DNA of 5,369 bases, from assembly GCA_002376715.1 (NCBI GenBank), contig DFOK01000006.1:1-5369 (forward strand). Direction: 5' to 3'. This DNA is from Bacteroidales bacterium UBA3543. Its GTDB lineage: Bacteria > Bacteroidota > Bacteroidia > Bacteroidales > UBA932. The notes below the pieces were generated by a model that did not search any database, was not told the origin of the DNA, and was given only the letters and a program-made list of their open reading frames with translations. Positions 1 through 5,369 of the stretch are shown here, in pieces (position 1 is the stretch's first letter; the number at the start of each line of letters is the position of its first letter). Both the position numbers and the translations under genes were made by a program.

Positions 1-1071
1 ATTCATCACTGCACCACGATCAACCGATTCAGGAACCCCCGCTATTTCTCTCTCAATATAAGTTTGGAAAACATTTTTCTCGGCTTCGGTGTAATTCTCT
101 GAAAACCTACCCTCACATTTGAGGATATCTGCCGCAATATAGTGAGAGGAATAAAGCCTAAATCCGTCAAGTATTTTTCTGTCAATAATTGATGCAAGAT
201 ACTGAAATTTTTCATTTCTTGAAAATGAATTTGTTTCCTGCAGTTCTTTAAGTGTCAAAGGTTGACAGAAAGAGATATGCACAGCTCCCTTTGGCTGTTT
301 TATGCCTTTGAGAATACTTTCGGTATCCTCTCCCGGAGCCTTCTTATATGTACCGGTATTATCTCTGATCCAGGTCTCCAGTGCCTTTTCCATACCGCAA
401 GTCTCTATTTCGTATGATATGGAAACCGGCATGATATTCAGCTCAGAAAAGTTTGAGATAAAGTCTCCCCTACCGCTCATATCCAGCATTTTAAGCAATC
501 CTTGTTCTGTGGCATCCACGCCGTCTTTGGCCCGGCCGTTGCGATGCGCAAGCCAGATGTTGGAGGTACTGCTTCTGATATATTGTGAGAAGATCTGCGA
601 ACTATTGTACACCTCTCGCGGATTGTCACTCCGCACAACTTTAATCATACGGTTGGAACGAATGATATCCTCGATATAACTATCTCCGATAAGGTTGTCA
701 CCAACAGCTATTTCAGTCAAAGGCAGCTTGTGATCTTCCAGAATGAATTGTATGAACGCCGAGTCCAGAACAATATCACGATGATTGGAAAGTAGCAGGA
801 ACGGGCGATTCTGCCCTGACTTGAAGTGTTCCAACCCGGAAAATGTAACTCCGTCGGTAGTGCCTTTCATGACTGAACCTATTACATGGTACATAATCTT
901 TGCTTGAAAATCGTAAGTACCTGTAACACTCCTGAGAAGCTCTCCCAGATATCCACTCTCCTTGTCGGGATAGAAGTATTTGGAAATGCTTCCTGTCAGA
1001 GGATGGTCAGCCACCCTCGCAAGTGCTTCAACTGTTTCACGGTCATTGTATGGCCTAATATCTTCAAACAC
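1..1071 (-). CDS. Glycerol(phosphate) acyltransferase of the PlsB/PlsC superfamily, C-terminus cut by window edge
   Basis: Probably transfers an acyl group to a glycerol-3-phosphate, lysophosphatidate or related acceptor at the cytoplasmic face of the inner membrane. The frame is open from a GTG at 1071 to base 1, giving 357 residues; the end lies outside the window. Superfamily blocks appear in order: NHRDIVLD at 96-103 (block I, catalytic His97), NRMIKVVR at 140-147 (block II-like), RNGRAKDG at 177-184 (block III-like) and IMPVSISYE at 213-221 (block IV-like, Pro215). Block I reads H-X5-D rather than the usual H-X4-D, and block III has Asn where the family usually has Glu before Gly. No membrane segment is obvious. 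The GTG start is chosen because it is the only start codon between the upstream TGA and Met61, and the residues after it (FEDIRPYNDRE) resemble N-termini I recall for Bacteroidales homologues. It follows the M28 peptidase gene by 6 bases, in the same frame. The acyltransferase fold is firm; the exact acceptor is not. Confidence 0.88.
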   Translation of the reverse strand, partial: MFEDIRPYNDRETVEALARVADHPLTGSISKYFYPDKESGYLGELLRSVTGTYDFQAKIMYHVIGSVMKGTTDGVTFSGLEHFKSGQNRPFLLLSNHRDIVLDSAFIQFILEDHKLPLTEIAVGDNLIGDSYIEDIIRSNRMIKVVRSDNPREVYNSSQIFSQYIRSSTSNIWLAHRNGRAKDGVDATEQGLLKMLDMSGRGDFISNFSELNIMPVSISYEIETCGMEKALETWIRDNTGTYKKAPGEDTESILKGIKQPKGAVHISFCQPLTLKELQETNSFSRNEKFQYLASIIDRKILDGFRLYSSHYIAADILKCEGRFSENYTEAEKNVFQTYIEREIAGVPESVDRGAVMN

Positions 1072-1080
1072 TGTATATCA
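1072..1080 (-). other. Same-frame stop/restart junction between M28 peptidase and acyltransferase
   Basis: On the minus strand the M28 frame ends with TGA (1080-1078), followed by TAT, ACA and then the GTG taken as the acyltransferase start at 1071. Both genes are in the same frame. The only purine-rich stretch upstream (AAAGAGAAAA, about 15-20 bases before the GTG) is too far away to be a good ribosome binding site. The layout suggests that translation of the acyltransferase depends on ribosomes finishing the M28 gene and restarting. Readthrough into a fused protein is formally possible but has no further support. Confidence 0.6.
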
Positions 1081-2796
1081 GATGGTTTTCTCTTTGCGGG
1101 TATATAGGTCTGCCAGAGGCAAAAGCAATGCCAAATAGATTACCATAAAGAGCGGAAGCACTCCCAAAGCACCCATCGTAAGAGCAATTATCACTATATA
1201 AAGGAATGAGAATGCATGTAACAAGGTTACTACGATTGCGGCAAGGAGCCATCCGCGCCAGGTTGTAATTCTCCAAAGGAAAACCGAGGCAGCGGCAAGA
1301 GCCAGAGGCAACACGAAGAAGAAATTTTCACCTATGGTAAACAATAAAATGGCAGATAAAAGCAGCAGAAGCAACATCGTACCGTAGAGAAGATTGTAGG
1401 AATACTTTGTGGCACCGCTTGCAGCAGCACTCTTGCGGATGGCTGTCGAAGAAATGCGGTCTGAGGCCTTTTTTCTGCCGAAAAAGAAACAGATTGCAAT
1501 TATCAGCGCAGTAATGACTGCCGTTCCTATCATAACCCACTCGTCAAACTGCACTCCGCGCACGACGCCCATAAACGAGAATTTCGCACCTACTATAAGA
1601 GATACCACCCAGGCAATGAGTTCACCTATGCCAAAGGCCACAAGAGCCCACAACAGCACTTTTGCTGAAGCTACAAGCACCTTTAGAGGCCTGATTCTGC
1701 CACTGATCAGCGCGAAACTGAAAATGAGGCAGAAAAGCGCAAGAACTATGGAATTTGCCAGCAGGCACCCTCCTTTGGAGAAGGATAAGAGACCTAAAGC
1801 GGGAATGGTGAAGGCAACCGACGACTTGTCGGATACCAACGCTTCCGGATCACGATACTCGTGATTTGTGAGGTACTCCTCGATGATAGGCTCCAATTGC
1901 GCACCAAAATGCTGTATTGTATGAAGTGATATGTTGTCGTAATTATCCAGATCGGTATGGTAGTGGTTGATATCGTCAAGATTGGAGAAATTCATGCCCG
2001 GATAGGAGTCTTTCAACGGAGTAAAATCAGTGAAATTAGGCATAAACTCATAGACTACCGTAGTAAAGGTATAGGTATATGGAGCCTTGGCTTTTTTATA
2101 GAGTGAAAGTACCTTTGAGTTGTTCTTACCTGTCTCGAAGAGCAATACGGGACCTTTGTTGCCACGGCTTTCGAGATTGATTATCAGTCCGACATTGTCA
2201 AAAATCTCGGGATTGTGCTCCAACGCCGAATTGATGCCGGCAAGTTTCCACTCCTCGGAGTCGGTGAGCAGGATTTTTATGCCCTGTCTCCACTCCCCAC
2301 GATAGCGCAAAGCCTGTTTTAGAGATTCCAGAGCCACACCGCATCCGTAGCCGTCATCTGCAGCACCATACGAGAGCACCGTCTCATTAAGTACTTTCTG
2401 GGGGTATCTCGAGTCATAATGAGCCATCAGCATCAGATATGTAGGTTCCGGATGGTCAGGATCATCAATCACAGGATCCACCTGTGCAAAAATGTTGGTA
2501 ATATCAATCGGTTTGCCCTCATATTCCGTAGCGTTTTCATACGGATAAAAGACTACCGAAGAGTCGGTAAGGGCAATTAAGCGATCACCCAGATAATCTC
2601 TGACTTCTGCCCTCTCCTTAGGGTGAATTATAGAATGTGGTTTCCTACTGATGACCTTGATGTCATCAGCCACTCTTTCAGCGGAAAAACGCTCTGAATT
2701 TGTGGGTTCGACCCTTGGGGCCGTAAAAATACCGTATGCTGCCAGTGCAGAAAGCACTACGGCAGCAATCAGTATAAATATCCTATATTTTCTCAT
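1078..2796 (-). CDS. Membrane-embedded M28 family zinc aminopeptidase
   Basis: Metallopeptidase expected to remove N-terminal residues from peptides with two zinc ions. An N-terminal hydrophobic segment (about 6-25) precedes the M28 domain (about 35-310). The metal site is complete by motif: His126 in AHYDS with Asp128 nearby, bridging Asp147 in GAADDGYG, general base Glu181 and ligand Glu182 in DSEEW, Glu209 in NLESRG, and His280 in NHYHTDLD. The C-terminal half has about seven further membrane segments (343-365, 373-401, 419-439, 470-488, 491-508, 513-535, 537-562). Basic loops at 366-372, 440-455 and 509-514 and the basic C-terminus all fall on the cytoplasmic side if the N-terminus is inside, which puts the catalytic domain in the periplasm. 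The layout, peptidase then multi-pass membrane domain, recalls eukaryotic ER and vacuolar M28 enzymes (ERMP1/Fxna, Pff1). The ATG start fits the basic N-terminus; there is no Shine-Dalgarno sequence. It lies 18 bases after the acyl-CoA synthetase. The peptidase call is firm; the substrate is unknown. Confidence 0.93.
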   Translation of the reverse strand: MRKYRIFILIAAVVLSALAAYGIFTAPRVEPTNSERFSAERVADDIKVISRKPHSIIHPKERAEVRDYLGDRLIALTDSSVVFYPYENATEYEGKPIDITNIFAQVDPVIDDPDHPEPTYLMLMAHYDSRYPQKVLNETVLSYGAADDGYGCGVALESLKQALRYRGEWRQGIKILLTDSEEWKLAGINSALEHNPEIFDNVGLIINLESRGNKGPVLLFETGKNNSKVLSLYKKAKAPYTYTFTTVVYEFMPNFTDFTPLKDSYPGMNFSNLDDINHYHTDLDNYDNISLHTIQHFGAQLEPIIEEYLTNHEYRDPEALVSDKSSVAFTIPALGLLSFSKGGCLLANSIVLALFCLIFSFALISGRIRPLKVLVASAKVLLWALVAFGIGELIAWVVSLIVGAKFSFMGVVRGVQFDEWVMIGTAVITALIIAICFFFGRKKASDRISSTAIRKSAAASGATKYSYNLLYGTMLLLLLLSAILLFTIGENFFFVLPLALAAASVFLWRITTWRGWLLAAIVVTLLHAFSFLYIVIIALTMGALGVLPLFMVIYLALLLPLADLYTRKEKTI

Positions 2797-2814
2797 AAAC
2801 GCTTTTTGATTGTG

Positions 2815-4677
2815 TTAGTTAATCTTTGCAAGAGCAGCAAGATTAGCTTCGTTTACAGGATTTCTGCCTTCTGCGGTAAACGCAAAGTCAATTCTCTCCG
2901 CATAAGCCTTCTCAACTGCATTTCTCACAAGTTTCATTGTACTGTTGATCATCTTGTTGGCCTCGCTGAAAGGCTCGTCGGCGATGATGAATGTGGTGGG
3001 AAGCCACCTTTCGGGGAAAGTGCCCTCAAACTGACCTCCCGCACGATATTTGTCAAACTCTGCCTTAATAGCCATGATGCCTGCCTCACCTTGTGGCAGA
3101 GCCTTCTTGTCCACTTGAACAACACAGATGGTGTAGGGATTCTGATTGTTGTGGAGCATGAGATTCTGAATGATCTTCGAATTCTCAATTATAGACTCTT
3201 CAATGCCCTCCGGCGCATATTTTTCGCCGTCGCTAGAGATTAGAAGGGATTTGAAGCGGCCGAGCACATATAGGAATCCTGACTTGTGCATATAGCCCAT
3301 GTCCCCGGTGTAAAGCCATCCATCCCTGACTGTTTCAGCAGTGGATACAGGATTCTTCCAGTAACCGGCCATGACATTTTCTCCACGAATGACAATTTCA
3401 CCGGTTACTCCATTGGGAACCTCATTGCCATCTTCGTCGCAAATCTTGAGGTCCATCGGCTTCACAAGGATGCCGGAAGAGCCCAAACGATGTCTTTTAG
3501 GGGTATTTGTCGAAATTACGGGAGTGGCTTCGGAAAGACCGTAGCCCTGGAACATAGGGATGCCGAGTGCGTAGTAAAACCTCTGAATATCTATGTCCAG
3601 AAGTGCTCCTCCACCGATAAAGAAATCGAGTTCGCCACCCATGGCCATGCGCACTTTGCTGAATATCAATTTGTCGAAGAGTTTAACCAGCGGCAGGGCA
3701 AAAATTCTCAGCCCCCTGCCCCTATTCCACCCCTCCTGATTGTACCAAATGGCGAGTTTAAGTGCAAAATCGAAGATTTTTTTCTTACCGCTCTTCTCTA
3801 CCGAACTCTCGATATTCTTCTTGAAATTCTTGGCAAGCGCAGGCACGGAGAGCATTACATTGGGTTTGACCGCAGCGATGCTCATCGGAATGTTGCGAAG
3901 AGTCTCCATCGCGGTTTTACCTTGTGGTACGGTGGCTATTTTAGCTCCTCTTGCCATCATGGCATACATTCCGACCACATGCGCAAAGCAGTGATCCAGC
4001 GGCAGTATGATCAACATCTTGAGATTCTCGTCGATATTGATGCACGAGAGTGACTGTTCCACGTTTGCAGTATAGTTGCGGTGCGTCAGGACCACACCTT
4101 TAGGGTCTGCAGTGGTGCCCGATGTGTAGGTGATGGTGGCAATATCGTCGTTTTGTATGGATTGTCCGATTTTTAGGAATTCCTCCATATTTGTTTCCAG
4201 ATATTTAGCACCGCGCTTCATAAGGTCCTCAGCAGCGATCTCCCCTGCCTCATAGCTCTCTACGGGATCAAGGACAATGATCTTCTCCACAAGGGGCAGT
4301 TGGTCCCTTATCAGACGTATCTTGTTTAGCTGTCTGGAACTGGTGATGATATATTTTACATCTCCGTGAATCAATCGGAAGAGCAAATCGTTGGATTCCT
4401 CGAGTTTGATGGAGAGAGGAACGCTTACGCCTCCGGCGTAAAACATACCCAACTCACTGATTATCCACATATTACAACCTTCCGCAAGAATAGCTATATT
4501 CTCCTTTGGTTTGACACCTTCAAGTACAAGTCCCGCACCGAATTTGTAGGCAGCATCTCTTGTCTGCTTATAGGTAGTGGGCTCAAAAGTACCTGTTTTG
4601 CTTTCCAGCAGGTAGGTATTGTCCGGAAACTGTGCAACAGCCTGCTCGAAATGGTCAATAATGGTTTTTTTGATCAT
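2815..4677 (-). CDS. AMP-forming long-chain acyl-CoA synthetase (fatty acid--CoA ligase)
   Basis: Activates a carboxylic acid, most likely a long-chain fatty acid, to acyl-AMP and then acyl-CoA. At 620 residues it has the size of FadD/FAA-type enzymes. ANL superfamily motifs are in order: the phosphate-binding loop YTSGTTADPKG (184-194), GYGLSEATP (378-386), the ATP-ribose aspartate in YTGD (456-459), the hinge region GRFKSLLISSDGEKYAPEGIE (about 473-493, recognisable from GR, K476, GEKY and PEGIE), and the A10 lysine in NSTMKLVR (Lys582). The N-terminal part (1-180) has the usual adenylation-domain features, such as GGVSVPL at 82-88. There is no signal peptide or membrane segment, so it should act in the cytoplasm or at the membrane surface. 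The ATG start gives a normal family N-terminus (IIDHFEQAVAQFPDN); no Shine-Dalgarno sequence is present. It lies 44 bases after queA and 18 before the M28 gene. With the acyltransferase two genes on, a role in using fatty acids for lipid synthesis is plausible. Chain-length preference cannot be read from sequence, and a ligase for other lipophilic acids is possible. Confidence 0.94.
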   Translation of the reverse strand: MIKKTIIDHFEQAVAQFPDNTYLLESKTGTFEPTTYKQTRDAAYKFGAGLVLEGVKPKENIAILAEGCNMWIISELGMFYAGGVSVPLSIKLEESNDLLFRLIHGDVKYIITSSRQLNKIRLIRDQLPLVEKIIVLDPVESYEAGEIAAEDLMKRGAKYLETNMEEFLKIGQSIQNDDIATITYTSGTTADPKGVVLTHRNYTANVEQSLSCINIDENLKMLIILPLDHCFAHVVGMYAMMARGAKIATVPQGKTAMETLRNIPMSIAAVKPNVMLSVPALAKNFKKNIESSVEKSGKKKIFDFALKLAIWYNQEGWNRGRGLRIFALPLVKLFDKLIFSKVRMAMGGELDFFIGGGALLDIDIQRFYYALGIPMFQGYGLSEATPVISTNTPKRHRLGSSGILVKPMDLKICDEDGNEVPNGVTGEIVIRGENVMAGYWKNPVSTAETVRDGWLYTGDMGYMHKSGFLYVLGRFKSLLISSDGEKYAPEGIEESIIENSKIIQNLMLHNNQNPYTICVVQVDKKALPQGEAGIMAIKAEFDKYRAGGQFEGTFPERWLPTTFIIADEPFSEANKMINSTMKLVRNAVEKAYAERIDFAFTAEGRNPVNEANLAALAKIN

Positions 4678-4721
4678 AATGTTATAGGTTTTAGTCGTGA
4701 TTAATTGACAAATTTAGGTTT
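4678..4721 (-). other. queA to acyl-CoA synthetase intergenic gap
   Basis: This is the longest non-coding stretch in the window, at 44 bases, and it is AT-rich. On the minus strand it carries TTTG and, 22 bases on, TATAAC just before the ATG. This only faintly recalls the Bacteroidota promoter (TTTG at -33, TAnnTTTG at -7), and a start there would leave almost no leader. The heptamer AAACCTA occurs twice. There is no stem-loop with a U-tract and no Shine-Dalgarno sequence. I read it as a spacer inside an operon, though a weak internal promoter cannot be excluded. Confidence 0.5.
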
Positions 4722-5369
4722 TTATTTTCTAATTTCCAATAAGGAAGAGTCACCATAACTGAGGAAACGGAAACCGTTATCAAGTGCAAAATTGTAAATA
4801 TCTCTCCAGGATTGACCGACAAAAGCCGAGATCAACAACAATAATGTACTTTTGGGCTGGTGAAAGTTGGTAATAAGATGATCAATCACTCTGAAACGGT
4901 AGCCCGGAACTATAATTATTTCCGTACTCGAAAGCAAATTGTCGAGTGAATTAGTCTCCATATAGCCTATAAGGGCATCCAGAGCCTCTCCGAGAGTATA
5001 GTTGAACTCCTCTTCACGATACGGCTCCCATTGTGAAACAAACGAAGGGACTTTTTTCTCTATAACCTGTACACCGAGATAATAAAGTGACTCAAGGCAG
5101 CGTGTGGAAGTGGTACCGACAGCTATTATGTGTTTTGAGGCATACTCTCGCAGGGTTTTGAGCAATTCCAGGGAAATCGAGAAAGGCTCGCTATGCATAT
5201 TGTGTTCGGAGATATACTCGCTTTTCACCGGCAGGAAGGTCCCGGCACCCACATGAAGTGAAATATAGCCCTGTTTTACTCCCTTTTGGGAAATTTTTTC
5301 AAAGACTGCGTCGGTAAAGTGAAGTCCTGCCGTAGGCGCAGCTACAGAGCCCTCTATACGGGCATAGCA
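4722..5369 (-). CDS. queA: S-adenosylmethionine:tRNA ribosyltransferase-isomerase QueA, 5' end outside window
   Basis: Transfers and isomerises the ribosyl part of S-adenosylmethionine onto 7-aminomethyl-7-deazaguanine in tRNA, forming epoxyqueuosine, the next-to-last step of queuosine synthesis; cytoplasmic. The last 215 residues are visible (numbering from the window edge). Family signatures are CYARIEGSVAAPTAGLHFT (1-19), HVGAGTFLPV (39-48), the MHSE segment (58-61), AVGTTSTRCLES (83-94), a block from VPGYRF through ITNFHQPKSTLLLLISAF (about 154-183), and YGDSSLL (205-211). About 55-60 residues separate RCLES from IIIVPGY, including SQWEPYREEEFNYTLGEAL. This is longer than the same stretch recalled for E. 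coli QueA and fits the longer Bacteroidota form. The reading frame has no interruption and ends with TAA. A GTG at 5252, inside HVGAGTF, is not the start, since homology continues upstream to the edge. It is the first visible gene of the run of four. Confidence 0.95.
   Translation of the reverse strand, partial: CYARIEGSVAAPTAGLHFTDAVFEKISQKGVKQGYISLHVGAGTFLPVKSEYISEHNMHSEPFSISLELLKTLREYASKHIIAVGTTSTRCLESLYYLGVQVIEKKVPSFVSQWEPYREEEFNYTLGEALDALIGYMETNSLDNLLSSTEIIIVPGYRFRVIDHLITNFHQPKSTLLLLISAFVGQSWRDIYNFALDNGFRFLSYGDSSLLEIRK

Noticed and set aside
302..679. A 125-codon plus-strand open frame
   Set aside because: Antisense to the acyltransferase, whose conserved blocks I to IV are read on the minus strand across this region.
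1072..1080. Idea that TGA is recoded as an amino acid, making one fused gene
   Set aside because: No other in-frame TGA occurs in roughly 1,760 codons of the four genes, and the TGA falls exactly at the boundary between two unrelated protein families.
1409..1864. A 151-codon plus-strand open frame
   Set aside because: Antisense to the membrane-domain part of the M28 gene; its low-complexity composition mirrors the hydrophobic codons of the real gene.
2806..3243. A 145-codon plus-strand open frame
   Set aside because: Antisense to the 3' end of the acyl-CoA synthetase, including its A10 lysine region; no recognisable domain.
3286..4053. A 255-codon open frame on the plus strand
   Set aside because: It lies wholly inside the acyl-CoA synthetase gene on the opposite strand, resembles no family I know, and is rich in His, Cys and Arg as expected for an antisense shadow.
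4678..4721. Possible Bacteroidota-type promoter in the queA/acyl-CoA synthetase gap
   Set aside because: The TTTG and TATAAC elements match the consensus poorly, the spacing is a little long, and transcription would begin at or inside the start codon.

Overview
This window looks like ordinary chromosome from a Bacteroidota bacterium, probably Bacteroidales. The evidence is a QueA of the long Bacteroidota type, an acyltransferase with an NHRDIVLD motif that I associate from memory with Bacteroidales 'glycerol acyltransferases', a lack of Shine-Dalgarno sequences, and moderate GC content. The assignment rests on protein family resemblance only, because the window has no rRNA or other marker gene.

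All four genes lie on the minus strand, so transcription runs from the right edge (5369) to the left edge (1). In that order they are: the 3' part of queA (tRNA queuosine biosynthesis; 5' end outside the window); a 620-residue AMP-forming long-chain acyl-CoA synthetase; a 572-residue membrane-embedded M28 zinc aminopeptidase with one N-terminal and seven C-terminal membrane segments; and a PlsB/PlsC-type glycerol(phosphate) acyltransferase whose C-terminus runs off the left edge. The gaps are 44, 18 and 6 bases, which suggests one co-transcribed unit. No convincing internal promoter or terminator is visible.

Two genes have an obvious functional link. The acyl-CoA synthetase can activate fatty acids, and an acyltransferase of this superfamily can transfer acyl groups to a glycerol-type acceptor, so the pair could salvage or remodel membrane lipid. 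The M28 peptidase is an inner-membrane enzyme predicted to have its active site in the periplasm; its substrate is unknown. queA is a housekeeping tRNA-modification gene and may simply lead the operon.

Coding density is nearly complete. I see no RNA genes, CRISPR arrays, insertion sequences, long repeats, integration sites or replication origin. I did not find a clearly undescribed system. The points most worth checking are the M28-acyltransferase junction, where the two frames are identical and separated by one TGA with a GTG start, and the non-canonical catalytic motifs of the acyltransferase.
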